A stretch of DNA of 64,000 nucleotides from Anastrepha obliqua (taxonomy: Eukaryota; Arthropoda; Insecta; Diptera; Tephritidae). Position 1 is the first letter of the stretch. Each line of letters starts with the position of its first letter. This document shows positions 31,969 to 44,206 of this stretch, in pieces. Position numbers and translations under genes: made by a program. The notes under the pieces were generated by a model that did no database searches, had not been told where the DNA came from, and saw only the letters and a list, made by a program, of their open reading frames with translations. The DNA lies in the NCBI RefSeq assembly GCF_027943255.1, contig NW_026562179.1:5210501-5274500 (forward strand), in the 5' to 3' direction.

Positions 31969-32519
31969 GATATAATGCTTGCTAAATTCGGAATGGACAC
32001 AGGTATGAGTAAAAATACTTAATTATACACGTATTTCGCGAATAATAACGGAGAACCGTATTAAATTGGCATATATGAAAGTAGTGAACAAAACTTTCAG
32101 TTTACTGATTTTTGTGTTTTACAAAAAATGCTTGATTTTTGAAACTAAATGCTTTTTACATTCTGAATAGACACAACTATAAGACTTTCTACTAATAAAT
32201 AAACCTTTCATTTCAATATTATCGACAATATCTCGTTAAACTCGCAAAAATTGGAAAAATTTACTACAATTTAAGTTTTGTGTTGAAAAATCAGTGGTTA
32301 TTTTTGCTTAATCCGAAAAATAGAAGACATACGTCAGAAGGACTAACATTTACCTCAACAAAACTGTTTCAAGATTGGAAATCGGATAAAATGCACACGA
32401 GCTACGAACTTTTAATTATCGGCAAATACCCAAAATCGTTTTTTTAAGGATAAATTAAAAATTTGAAGGTGTTAAAAATGTTTTGAACACGGTTCCACGT
32501 CGTTCTCGGCTAGATCTGC
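31969..32519. other. no gene seen; AT-rich
   Basis: About 550 bp with no coding resemblance on either strand and no long repeat. Confidence 0.55.
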
Positions 32520-32964
32520 AGTGCTCATCATGTCACTTCAGAAGTTCTGATTCACTGTAGCACCGTGTAATAATAACCCCGCAAAGGCATCCTCCTTGGG
32601 GTATCTTCCTTAAGAGGATGACGGACTTAATAATCCCGCGAGACCCTAGTTACAGGGGAAGACACGAAAATACCGCCAAATGCCTCACATGCCTCACATG
32701 CTGGCTAGTAAACTGTGTGTCTGAAGGAATCTCAAGGATATCCTATGAGGATACGGGTCTAACAACTCCGTGAATCCTAGTCGCCCACTGAGCAGGACCA
32801 ACCACCAGTGTGTAAAACGGTTCGTATAAATACAAGACCCTCGGACAAGCACCGAAACAGTTGGAGTCGGCGCGGGATGATGATAACAATAAACCGGGAA
32901 CACAACAAGCTCTAGATGTTTTGACGGGACAACCAGCAACCACGAAGGCAGAGAAACTCAGGCA

Positions 32965-32976
32965 GCTGCTATGCAT
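32965..32976. repeat. target-site duplication of RTE-1, left copy
   Basis: GCTGCTATGCAT, identical to 36044-36055 on the far side of the RTE element. Confidence 0.85.
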
Positions 32977-35900
32977 CTTCTTCTTCTTAATTGGCGCGAT
33001 AACCGCTTACGCGATTTTGGCCGAGATTAACAAAGCACGCCAGTCGTTTCTTTCTCGTGCTAACCGGCGCCAATTGGACACACCAAGTGAAGCCAAGTCC
33101 TTCTCCACCTGATCTTTCCAACGCAGAGGAGGCCTTCCTCTTCCTCTACTACCACCAGCTGGTACCGCATCGAATACTTTCAAAGCCGGAGCGTTTGTAT
33201 CCATTCGGACGGCATGACCCAGCCAACGAAGCCGCTGGATCTTTATTCGCTGCGCTATGTCTATGTTGTCGTAAAGCTCATACAGCTCATCGTTCCATCG
33301 TCTACGATATTCGCCGTTGCCAACGTGCAAAGGTCCAAAAATCTTACGCAGAATCTTTCTCTCGAACACTCCAAGCGTCGCTTCATCGGATGTTGTCATC
33401 GTCCAAGCTTCTGCGCCATACGTTAGGACGGGCATGATGAGAGTCTTGTAGAGTGTTAGTTTTGTTCGTCAAGAGAGGACTTTACTGCTCAGTTGCCTAC
33501 TTAGTCCAAAGTAGCACTTGTTGGCAAGAGAGATTCTACGTTGGATTTCAAGGCTGACATTGTTATCGGTGTTAATGCTGGTTCCTAAATACACGAAGTC
33601 TTTTACAACCTCAAAATTATAACTGTCAACAGTGACGTGGGTGCCGATACGCAAGTGCGCCGACTGTTTGTTTGAAGACAGGAGGTACTTCGTTTTGTCC
33701 TCCTTCACCACCAAACCCATTCGCTTTGCCTCTCTATCCAGTTTGGAGAAGGCAGAACTAACAGCGCGGTTGTTAAGGCCGATGATGTCAATATCATCGG
33801 CATACGCCAGCAATTGTACGCTCTTATAAAAAATTGTGCCTGAGCGATTAAGTTCTGCGGCTCGTACGATGCTCTCCAACATCAGGTTAAAGAAGTAACA
33901 CGACAGCGAGTCACCCTGTCGGAAACCTCGTTTGGTATCAAACGGCTCGGAGAGGTCCTTCCCAATTCTGACGGCGCTACTGGTGTTGAGCAACGTCATC
34001 TTACATAGCCGTATTAGTTTTGCGGGGATACCAAATTCAGACATCGCGGCATACAGGTAACTCCTTTCCGTACTGTCGAATGCAGCTTTGAAGTCGGCGA
34101 AAAGATGGTGTGTGTCGATTCTCCTTTCATGGGTCTTTTCCAAGATTTGGCGTATTGTGAATATTTGGTCGATGGTAGACTTTCCAGGTCTGAAGCCACA
34201 CTGATAAGGTCCAATCAGTTGGTTGACGGTGGGCTTCAGCCTTTCACACAATATGCTCGCTAGAACCTTATAGGCGATATTTAGAAGACTAATCCCGCGG
34301 TAATTGGCACAAATTGCAGGGTCGCCCTTCTTATGGATTGGGCAGAGCACACTTAAATTCCAATCGGCAGGCATGCTTTCATCCGACCATATTTTGCATA
34401 GGAGCTGATGCATGCACCTTACCAGCTCCTCGCCGCCATGTTTAAATAGCTCAGCCGGCAGTCCGTCGGCGCCCGCGGCTTTGTTGTTCTTTAGCCGTGA
34501 TATTGCTATTCTCACCTCGTCATGGTCGGGTAACGGAACGACAATTCCGTCGTCAACGATTGGGGTATCGGAATATTCACATTCTCGGTGACATGCGCAG
34601 CTGTCACCGTTTAACAGGTTCGAGAAGTGTTCCCTCCATAATTTAAGATTGCTCTGTACGTCAGTCACCAGATCCCCGTCTTTGTTCTTACAGGACAACG
34701 CCCCGGTCTTAAAACCTTCTGTAAGTCGCCGAACTTTCTGGTAAAATTTTCGGGCGTTGTTCCTATTGGCCAGCATCTCAAGCTCCTCGCACTCACGTAT
34801 TTCGGCCTCTCGTTCCTTCTGTCGGATAATACGTCTCTCTTCCTTTTTCAGCTCTCTGTAGCGATCCCACATGGCTCGCGTTGCGCCCGATCGCAGCGTG
34901 GCTCTATAGGCGGCATCCTTTCTTTCTGCGGCAGCATGACATTCCTCGTCGCACCAATTGTTTTTTCGGGCTCGCCGGAATCCGATTTCTTCTTCGGCGG
35001 CGGTACGTAGGGAACGAGAAATGTTGCTCCATTGCTCGCGCATGCCGGTTTGTTGGGCAGTGCTCTCCGAGAGCAGGAGTGAGAGTCGAGTGGCGAATCT
35101 TCTGGCTGTCTCTTGTGATTGCAGCTTTTCGATGTCGAACATTCTTTGCGTAGGTAGATGTACGTTTTTTGCTGCACAGAGGCGGGTGCACAGCTTGGCT
35201 GCAACAAGGTAATGATCCGAGTCGATGTTGGGTCCTCGGATCGTACGTACATCTAATACACTAGAAGCGTGTCTTCCATCTATCACAACATGATCGATCT
35301 GGTTTCGCGTTTCTCGATCAGGAGACAGCCAGGTAGCTTGGTGTATCTTTTTATGCTGGAATCTGGTGCTGCAGACTACCATGTTTCAGGCCCCGGCGAA
35401 GTCGATCAGCCTCTGTCCGTTACCGGATGTTTCGTTGTGCAGGCTGAATTTTCCGACTGTGGGACCAAAAATTCCCTCCTTGCCCACCCTGGCGTTGAAG
35501 TCGCCAAGCACGATTTTTATGTCGTGGCGGGGGCAGCGCTCATAGGAACGTTCCAAGCGCTCATAGAAGGAATCTTTGGTCGCATCGTCCTTCTCTTCCG
35601 TCGGGGCGTGGGCGCAAATTAGCGAGATGTTAAAAAACCGCGCTTTGATGCGGATTATTGCGAGACGCTCGTCCACCGGAGTGAACGACAGTACTTGGCG
35701 ACGAAGTCTCTCTCCCACAACAAATCCGACACCGAATTTGTACTCCTTTACATGGCAGCTGTAGTAGACGTCGGAAGGTCCTATAGGTTTCTTGCCTTGT
35801 CCCGTCCATCGCATCTGTTGAATGGCAGTGATGTCAGCCTTTACTCTCACGAGGGCATCAACCAGCCGGGCAGAGGCGCCTTCCCCATTAAGGGACCGGA

Positions 35901-36043
35901 CATTCCAGGTGCATGCCCTGAAATCATATTCCTTATTTCGTTTGCAGGGGTCGTCATCAGTGTTGGAAGTTCTCATCCGAGGCTTTGTGTATGTTTTCAT
36001 TGGGGGAGGTTTTTAAGTGGCGGGTCCCAAACCCAGCGCACAG
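32977..36043 (-). mobile_element. RTE-clade retrotransposon (RTE-1), full length
   Basis: Flanked by a 12-bp duplication (32965-32976, 36044-36055). On the minus strand: a short 5' UTR, one long pol frame from ATG 36000 to the stop near 33007, then a short 3' end closing in an (AAG)n tail (CTTCTTCTTCTT on the plus strand at 32977). RTE elements carry endonuclease plus RT and end in short tandem repeats, which fits. Only two premature stops interrupt the frame. A 5'-truncated relative is at 62965-63650. Confidence 0.92.
33007..36000 (-). pseudogene. RTE-1 endonuclease/reverse transcriptase, two TGA stops
   Basis: A single frame of about 998 codons is interrupted by TGA at 35386-35388 and 33469-33471; the reading frame is the same before and after each. 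Domains: APE endonuclease at residues about 30-240 (ACTWNVRSLNG; GDFNARVGKEG; IDSDHYLVAAKL after the first stop), linker, RT (AAGADGLPAELFKHGGEELV; ADFKAAFDS; RQGDSLSCYFFNLML; LAYADDIDIIG catalytic), and the C-terminus with GRGRPPLRWKDQVEKDL. Both stops look like CGA changed to TGA; the copy at 63160 has CGA at the second site. Without the stops it would be a normal-length RTE pol. Confidence 0.9.
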
Positions 36044-36580
36044 GCTGCTATGCATGCCTACTATAAATCAATAAAAATGGAAACTATAAAGACATGATAT
36101 CGCAGACGTTTACAGAATTTTTTTGCAAATATTCCCGCAATTTGAACCAAAAAAATCAACGCAAAGATTAGCCGACAAAGAAAGAGCAAGTTAGCCCGAA
36201 TAGAAACCAAAATATTAGAAACCTTAACCCTGGAAGCAATACAATAGATCTGTTAGATAAAATTGAAAGTGAAATGCAAACAAACAAATTAAAATGGGAA
36301 GGTATAGGTCCAACTCTACGTCCTCGAATTCCAAAGCTTATAATGAACAAAAAAAAACACTATAAATATAATCGAAATTATAAACAATCAAATTTTACCA
36401 TCTTATTTAAATAATAATAAAACAATAGAAGGCATCCACACATACATATATATCTGCAATAACCACAATAATAACACAGGTCAACAACGTTTTGTTCTAG
36501 GAAAGTGTAGGGTAATTTTCGACGTAATTTTTTGCGTAGAATCCGAATCCGGGGTTTAAATTGCTCTTTCACGTCAGGAT

Positions 36581-36839
36581 TTTGAGATATCCTAACCTAA
36601 AAGTGCAAAAAACGCTGTTTTTGCCCATTTTTGAGGTTATGTAGCTACGCAGATTTTGCTCTTCATATAAAACGAAACATAGTATTTCGAATATCGAAAA
36701 ATTCACAAACATGGAAACTTCAAAATGCGATATCTCAGTGAAAAATTAAGATATTTGAGCAAACTCAACGGCATTTAAAAGAGGAAAACTTTTAATTTTA
36801 AATACCACGTCTACTTTTTTATGAAGAGCAGAATCTTCG
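36581..36839. other. no gene seen
   Basis: About 260 bp of AT-rich sequence between two non-LTR elements; nothing recognised. Confidence 0.5.
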
Positions 36840-36866
36840 ATAATTACACAAGCGATAACAGAAACA

Positions 36867-37880
36867 ATGGACGGTCCACCGGATCGAGGAAAAGCAAACA
36901 ACCAGCTCGTTTACCCAACCAACAAAAACAAAACACTGAAAAATAATTCTAATGCACCTAAGTACCTAGTAATATCAAGAATTGACAATTCAGAAACGCT
37001 AGCAAAAGTATCACCCTTCCTAATACTAATTATCGACTCAGTGTGCGGTGGTGAAGTAGAATTGTGCAAAAAAAATAAAAAGCGGAAATATTTTAATAAA
37101 AACCAAAACTCATGTTCCAGCAACAAAATTAATTACACTAACATCATTTACACTGTCCATAAAAGTTGAAGTCACGGAACACAATGCCCTAAACACCACA
37201 AAAGGCATTATTTTTTCGAATTGAAAGAGATACCAGAGGACATAATTAAAGACGAACTCAAACACCAAAACGTAAGTGATATAAGGAAAATAATAAAAAA
37301 TCGACCACAATTTAGTCGAAACGGGTTTAGTAATCATCACGTTCGACCATCCTACACTGCCAAATGACCTACATACTTATCGGCTACGAAAACGTAAAGC
37401 TAAGACCATACATCCCACTTCCCCTCCGATGCACCAAATGCTTAAGATACGGTCATTCACAAAAAGTATGCAATAACACCCAAACATGCGTAAACTGAGC
37501 AAAAGACTCCACACCGACCCTGAATTAAACGAAAAGCGCACCGACCCCACTGCCTGCAGCAGTTGCATTCACCAAGGTATCAACAACACAAACCCCAATG
37601 CTTTGAACAAAACATGTCCAATATTCGTAAAAGAAAGGGAAATCCAAGCCATTATTATGCTAATATAGAAAAAGTGGTTGGACGACAAGCAATCACTACG
37701 TACGAAGAACGTCACCCACAAAACACATCATACGCAAAAAAGGCAGCAATTATACAAACGTCACTTCTAACACACTCCACAACTCACACACCAATAACAA
37801 CCAGAACACCCAAAATTAACAAAACGCAAACAACCAGCTCCAGCAACACCAACGATAATCTATCACGCTCAGCAAACTGA
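36867..37880 (+). pseudogene. I-type ORF1 (gag-like) protein
   Basis: Starts MDGPPDRGKANNQLVYPTNK, then APKYLVISRIDNSETLAKVS, CGGEVELCKK. After frameshifts: ELKEIPEDIIKDELKHQNVS, LPLRCTKCLRYGHSQKVCNN (a CCHC knuckle, readable near 37425-37465), then in another frame NIRKRKGNPSHYYANIEKVV to the end. I-type ORF1 proteins bind RNA through such knuckles. At least four frame changes. Confidence 0.72.
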
Positions 37881-38296
37881 CCACATAATTCGCCTCCACC
37901 ACATGCATCGGTCTCCACGCAAAGAGAACAAACTGACTACTCAGATGTAGACCATACAAAAAATTGAGAAAGAAAACAAAATCAGAATCTTGGCAAAAAA
38001 TATCTCCAACAAAAGCAAAAACGAGTTAAAAAAGATAAATAAGACATCGAAAAGAGCCAAGCGCAGCACAAGCCCAGCTACTTTAAATACTAATAACGGC
38101 GGTTCAGAATCTTCTGAGTCAATGGCAACAGACTAAACAACAAATAGAGTAAACATACATCAATTATTCATACACGAACACACTCACATAAACACACACA
38201 TAAGTACAGTAATCTATACACAGGAATTTATAAATAAGAAAACGCAACCCCACAAAGAAATACATATATAATATTTACACTACAATTCCATTTGAT

Positions 38297-39112
38297 ATGA
38301 CATTTCAAATACTGCAATGGAATATGAACGGTTATATAAACAACTACAATGAATTATTACTACCAATAAAAACATACAAACCACAAATTATATCTATACA
38401 AGAAACCCACATCCCTTGAAACTTCCAAAATATTCCAATTCCCAACAGCTCTTCACTGTATTCCTACAACTCAAATCTGCCATATGATGGAGCAGCCCTT
38501 CTTATAATTACATAAATCCATTCAAATGGTATCAACAAGTAAAGATTCCGACAACATATATTAACATTGGAAATTTATTCTTTAAAAAAATTCAGAATTA
38601 TCAGGAATGCATGCTGAGTTCCGCCCTCCTCCAACTTTCAGACACACAGCTTAGAAAACGTATTTAACCAAACACAGGACTCAAACATTATTACAGGTGG
38701 CTATAACAGCAGGCACCAAAACGGGGGCTCACACAAAAATAACCGAAAGGGTAACATACTAGCAAACTTCATCAACCAATTCAACTATATACTTTTAAAT
38801 GACAATTCTCCCACTCACCTTTCTACACATAACACGCTCACTCACCTCGACTTGACTTTCTGCTCTCTCAACCTCGCCGCACATGCGGAATGGAAGATTT
38901 CAAACGACTTAAATGGAAGCGACCATTTTCCGATTGTTATTTCCTTATTTCCGACGAGAAATCATTCGCAAACACTCTCCAAGCCCAAATTCCAAGTCAA
39001 TATTGCAAATTGGTCACTATTCGACAGAAGATGTACCCACTACGCGTCAATCAGACCTATTAGCCATAACATAAATTCCGAGGCCTCCAACCTCAAAAAA
39101 AATTTACTATAA
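38297..39112 (+). pseudogene. I-type endonuclease domain
   Basis: Starts MTFQILQWNMNGYINNYNEL and continues YKPQIISIQETHI (catalytic Glu). Later come NIITGGYNSRHQ (normally GDFN; the Asp is changed), LTHLDLTFCS (Asp) and LNGSDHFPIVIS (S-D-H). Stops near 38420 and 38515 and a changed catalytic residue show decay. It sits right after ORF1 as in I elements. Confidence 0.75.
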
Positions 39113-39768
39113 TCAGCTAACGAATCAATCCCTCAAACAAAACCTCACAACAAATGTCCTTTGGTGGAATAGCCACCTTACTAACCTAAAAGCGAAAATG
39201 TATACTATTCAATATGTTTAGAAGAAATATGACTCAGGAAAATCTCCTTAACTATAAGAAAGTTAATTCCAAATTAAAACGCGAAATAAAAAAAAACCAA
39301 ACAGTTACCGATACAGAAATTGACAGAAGACATAAATTCCAATACACCCACAAATATCATCTGGACAAAAATTAGACGATTTTACGGATACAAATTACAA
39401 TCGCACAAAAATCCAAGCCAGGTGTATACAAATCCCAAAGACATCGCCAATGAATTGCTACATTCTGGAGCGAAAACGCGGCAGATCTCAATTTCCCTAT
39501 CGGCTTTCAAACCAGAAAGAGAACAACATTAAACACCCCAGTTGACTGGATTCCTTTCAGGGAGTCGATAATTATAGAACAAGATATAAGCTACATAGAA
39601 TTAACATCAGCACCCAGTAAATTGGGAGGGAAAACAACAGGTATAGTAGATAGAATATCGTATCAGAGTTAAGTTCAAAGTTACATTCCACAAAGTTTCA
39701 AATATAATTTAGCTTGACTTGTTTACAGTAGCAAAGAAAACAAACTATGTGACATATCACGCTGAAAT

Positions 39769-40473
39769 TTGCCATGTAAGCTTACAACAGTCCTACCAAA
39801 AATCAAAACATTTATTTTTGCCATATGTCATCCGCGGACCGTTTTATTGATACCGTCTCGTTCATATTTGAGTGCACAACTCAACTCGCCTTTCTGGATA
39901 CTTAACCCTAAAGCAATTAATACTACCTTAAGTAACTTAAACAAAAACAAGACGAACCCAATTCAGTATCAAACAAAGTTTTACGAAATTAAAGAGAAAT
40001 ACCACAACTATACCTTCATCTACACAGACGGATCTAAGATCGACAACAATACTACATACAGCATAACCTCACAAAACGAAGTTATAAAAATGTCAAACCT
40101 ACCAAGCTATAGCTCAACATACTCTGCAGAAGCTATAAACACAATAAAGAGCAAAACCAAAAACTTCGCAATATGTTCTGACTCCCTCTCGGCCATCAAA
40201 TCAATAGCAAACATATACAACTACGATCACTATCCAACCACCATTAGAAACATTATGATAGCGAAATACCCTAAAATCAAACTAATTAGAGTGCCGGGAC
40301 ACGCCAACATAACCGGAAATGAATTCGCTGACTACCCCGCCAAACAAGCACATCAAACACCAACAGTAATGACAGATAACTTCAACTTAACCGACATTAA
40401 ACATATAAAAAACATTTCCATAACAAACAGCACCATACATGGAACTCAACTAATGGCTGGTACCAATAGATAA
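39769..40473 (+). pseudogene. I-type RNase H domain
   Basis: TFIYTDGSKIDNNTTYSI (first Asp), SSTYSAEAINTIKS (Glu), AICSDSLSAIKSIAN (Asp), KLIRVPGHANITGNEFADYP (last Asp). All four RNase H acidic positions are present. 40524-40736, in another frame, adds RLGHTKTTHGQ and CACNPDVRCTITHIVLHC, the C-terminal zinc motif. Upstream the RT core is missing: the coding text jumps from pre-RT sequence (39532) to the RT end. Confidence 0.78.
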
Positions 40474-41003
40474 ACCATACAAAAACCCACATATCGGACT
40501 TTATAAAAAATATTAAAAATAGGGTGACCCGACTAGACGTCATAAAGTTCGGGCATCTGCGTCTAGGGCATACAAAGACTACACATGGACAATTCAAGAC
40601 CAACATCAACCCAACTACTTGCGCGTGCAACCCGGACGTAAGATGTACCATAACCCATATCGTCCTTCATTGCCTACTTTACACCGCCGGCAGAACACAA
40701 ATCTTCAGCAACTCAAATCCGATTCAATATCTTTAATAACCAAATTCCTTAAAATAACCGACCTATAAGAATTTAAGACACAATACAAAAGTACTCCATA
40801 TACACAGTTTAAGCGTAAGGCCTCGACGCTATCGCTTTATATTACAATTAGCTTATAAGATTTACTCTTTAAGTCAATTTAAAAAACACAAAAAAACAAA
40901 AAAATCAATAACTAGCAACCCCTACCACAAAACAAACAATTACACTCTCTGCGCAAACCAAAATGGCAAATTCGGATTGAGAACAAAATAAATAACTAAT
41001 AAC

Positions 41004-42639
41004 ATTTGGGAGTCATCGTCAAGCATTCGCCGCGATCGGTCACAAACGCTCTTCGATTGATTATTCTGATTCACATTCGTACATATAAATAACACTTTGC
41101 ATCTTGAGAGCATTGTTATTGTTCCATATAGTATTTTCCAATTTACTACTGTACCAAAAAATTCACTGTGTATAAATCAATAAATTATTTAAGTGTATAA
41201 TGGCCCTCACGGGCCACAAACTTTTTCTAGTCAGGTACACCGTAGCAAGCATTTTCATGTAAACATTATCAGAACAATAGAACTTGTTTAAGTACTCAGC
41301 AACTCCGGAGGAAATCGGTGATGGTGACTCTCCAATCAGTGTTCTTGTATGGGGCAAAAATATGGGCTGACGCAGTGTCATGCTTAGAAGGACGATGGAC
41401 CACACTGTAAATAGTCGACTTTGAGCCATGGCTGAAACTACCTCTATATGACGCAATTCTTAACAGGCCACGGCTACTTCTACAAATATGTCCATAGAAT
41501 GAGTTGAGTGCAAGCTTTGCTCTATCTGAACTGTGGGTAATGATGCGCTGCAATATTGTAGTACTCCACTTTACTGAACAGTATTCCAAGCACCGTCATC
41601 AGGGCAATGATCTCTGACTCAGAAAGCTTGGAAGCTATTAAAAGGAATGCGTACTTTGTCACAAAATATCGGAAGGCTTTCTATTAATAACCACCTGAAG
41701 AAATGTCCCAACTAAGCGATTTTATTGGGCTGATCGTTCCAGCTCTCACGGGGCTTATGAAACGGCTCATGGCTCAATTAACAGATTTCATCAAGAGCTC
41801 GTCTCGAAGCTCAAATAAAGCATGCACTAATGCATCAGTGCCTTGCATCACGCTCTATTCACTAGAACGGGACTCATTAAAAGAGCCTTTCCTTAAATAC
41901 ATCTCATCCTGAAGCTAATGCACCAACGCGTCGCATCAAGAAGCCATTCGCAATAAGACCGTCTCTTTCCTAGGGGATCAGGGATACAAGGCTCAATAAA
42001 TTTACCAAAAGTTTTTTAATCCCACGGCACTAGTGAGCACTAACAAATCTTCAAAACTATCAAACTCATATAAATAAACCCATAAATGAAGTCACCCAGA
42101 AGCTCAGATAACACTTCCTTAATCCTCCATTTCCCCACAAATGTTTTCGAAATCATCATGCGCTCAGTTATGCTCTCCACTATGTTTATTTAAGGTATTT
42201 TTGAATGATTGCTCCATACCTCCATGCACTGCATCAAATTGATTATTAAAACGCCATTATGAAGGCCAGCTTCATCGCACTATGTAAAAAAAAAACTTTG
42301 AACATTGTTATAACCGATCTAAAACTTTAGTAAATTTAATTTATATGCTAAATAAAATGCTATAACGCTTTCATTGAACGAAATACATTGTATTAACTGC
42401 ACATAATTTATAAACGGAAACCTAGGCGAAAATAAATGTATATGTACCTATGTTGGTAGTTGACCTCATTAACCATTGTACAAGATCCGGCACTCGAAGT
42501 GTAACAAACTTTACACCGCTCCCGCAGCTGATACACGGGCATCAGCTGTCTGTTAGTTGGCTAAATGATAGTCCAGAGTATTGTTTACAAGCGCTCGGAA
42601 GCATTTTGTCGAGAGTAAACGCGAAAAAAAATTAGTAAT
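41004..42639. other. no gene recognised
   Basis: About 1.6 kb. Minus-strand ORFs at 41163-41456 and 41296-41589 overlap in different frames and resemble nothing I know. 41700-41910 has an open plus-strand frame without motifs. The last 250 bp may belong to the terminal region of the following transposon. Confidence 0.45.
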
Positions 42640-43745
42640 GGATTTCAAGCGTAATAGTGTGATTACATTATACTTGGCTGGAAAATCACTACCAGCGATT
42701 GTTCATTAGCTCGAACACCTTAAAGTTAATAAAGTTTTTTTATCGCAGTACTACTCGTTACAATGATACTGGTAGCATCGCAAAACGTCACGGAGGTGGT
42801 CATCAAAAGACTACAACGTCACGTGAAATGGTGAATGATTCAAAAAGTGAAAAAGCGACTTGAGCGAAATCCCCGATGAAGTGCAAATCAAATGGCGAAG
42901 GAACTGTAAATATCTGACCGTAACATCCGCCGCATACTGAAAAATGATCTTAAAGTCAAGCCTTAAAAGATCCAAAAAGCATATCATCTCCCTCGAAAGC
43001 AGCAACAAGTCAGACTCGAGAGAGCGAAGGAGTTGTTCGCTTGGCCGAAAGCGCTCAGTTTCCGAACATTGTGTTTTCTGACGAAAAAAATTTTCAAATC
43101 GAGCAAGTCGTAAACTCCCAAAACGACAGGGTTTATTTGACCAACCCGTCATACGAGAATTTTAGTCATCAATTCGGCACCAGGAGGTAGCACCCGCCAC
43201 AGGTAATGGTTTGGGCCACTGTAACCGCAGATGGGCGCTCTCCAATCGTTTTCATCGAGCCTGGCGTCAAGGTAAATGCGTAATATTATCCGGAAAGTTT
43301 TCTGGAGGTTGCTTTGAAGTCGTGGGCAGACAAACATTTCGGTGGCAGACCACGGACGTTTCAACAGGACTCAGCACCGTCTCACAAAGCTCGAGTGAAC
43401 CAAGAATGGCTAAAAAACCACGTTCCGAACTTTATAACGTCCACACAATGATTCTCAAATTCACCACACGTGTAACCGATGGATTATTCTCTTTGGACTA
43501 TTTTGGAGAGCAAGGTCCGAACTAAAAGACTCACCAGTCTCTCAACATAACAAAACAAAGATTTAATTTCGTGAAAGTCTTATATTTATTACAATTCTTA
43601 AATTTATCTCTTATTGTTGCAGCAGTTTACCAAGCCCTATAAGCGCGGTAGAATCATTGGTCACCATCGTCAATCTCATCTAACGGTTGGCCCAGACCGT
43701 TTTGACTGGGTGAGTTCTGAGTGAAAGAGGTGTTAGACGAGTAAG
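42640..43745 (+). mobile_element. Tc1/mariner-superfamily transposon, degenerate
   Basis: ATG at about 42640 (MDFKRNSVITLYLAGKSLPA), then in shifting frames VKKRLERNPR, SDRNIRRILKNDLKVKP, LPRKQQQVRLERAKELF, FLTDEKIFQ-like (first Asp, about 43078), NSQNDRVYLTN, QVMVWATVTADGRSPIVFIE, FQQDSAPSHKARVNQEWLKN (second Asp, about 43360) and PMDYSLWTILE (third Asp, about 43470). The catalytic residues are legible but at least five frame changes are present. The spacing suggests a DD37-type group rather than classic mariner, uncertain. No clean TIRs found. Confidence 0.78.
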
Positions 43746-44193
43746 TTGAAGGCGCTCGTAAATATGTGGTTAGTCTCGCGAAGGGTACATTCATATGCTG
43801 GATATAACACCTTGATCAATATTCCTGAAAATTCAAGATAAATGTTTATTCCTCAAAAGTGCTATTATCCCCCTCAAAGTACTTCCCACTAAATCCTACG
43901 CACTTATGCAAGCATTTGGTCCAGCTCTCCAAACATTTCTGGAACTCTATATTCGGTATAACCGTCTTTGATTAGTTAGTTTTTTTTCTTGACTCGATCA
44001 AACAAAAAAAAAATCGTGAGAATGGTTGTTAGATGGTATTCGTTTCGTTCTTGGCTAAAACTTTACGGATAAAAATTACGCATACGCAAAATCCACGAGT
44101 TGTTTTCGCACAAATCCTTTCTTTTTTTTGGCGAATTGCTTCACGTAACGTTTCATAATGCCCAAATAATAGTATTTACCACTGTCTGACCTT

Positions 44194-44206
44194 TTGGCAA
44201 AAATTC
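44194..44206. repeat. target-site duplication of RTE-2, left copy
   Basis: TTGGCAAAAATTC, identical to 47477-47489. Confidence 0.88.

Larger units (their letters stand above)
32520..36580 (+). mobile_element. non-LTR retrotransposon 5' part, split by an RTE element
   Basis: The left half (32520-32976) has a GC-richer leader and a frame reading ESARDDDNNKPGTQQALDVL, then PATTKAEKLRQLLCM. The right half (36056-36580) continues with RLADKERA, LLDKIESEMQTNKLKWEGIG, TLRPRIPKLIMNKKK and IINNQILPSYLNNNKTIEG, IHTYIYICN and GQQRFVLG. This combination I associate with the region upstream of the RT domain in type-1 retrotransposon polyproteins, possibly R4/Dong-like. The clade is a guess. The RTE insertion (32977-36043) lies between the halves. 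Confidence 0.5.
36840..41003 (+). mobile_element. I-clade non-LTR retrotransposon, degenerate
   Basis: ORF1 (36867-37880), endonuclease (38297-39112), an eroded and largely deleted RT region (39113-39768), RNase H (39769-40473) and a C-terminal zinc motif (40524-40736) in order on the plus strand. It ends in AAATAAATAACTAATAAC near 41003; TAA-repeat tails are typical of I elements. A/C-rich codon use on the coding strand throughout ties the parts together. Inactive. Confidence 0.8.

Noticed and set aside
34881..36066. Plus-strand ORFs up to 123 aa over RTE-1
   Set aside because: Antisense to RTE-1 endonuclease and linker coding.
41163..41589. Two overlapping 97-aa minus-strand ORFs
   Set aside because: Different frames over the same DNA, no known motif, no splice or repeat support; kept only as unassigned sequence.
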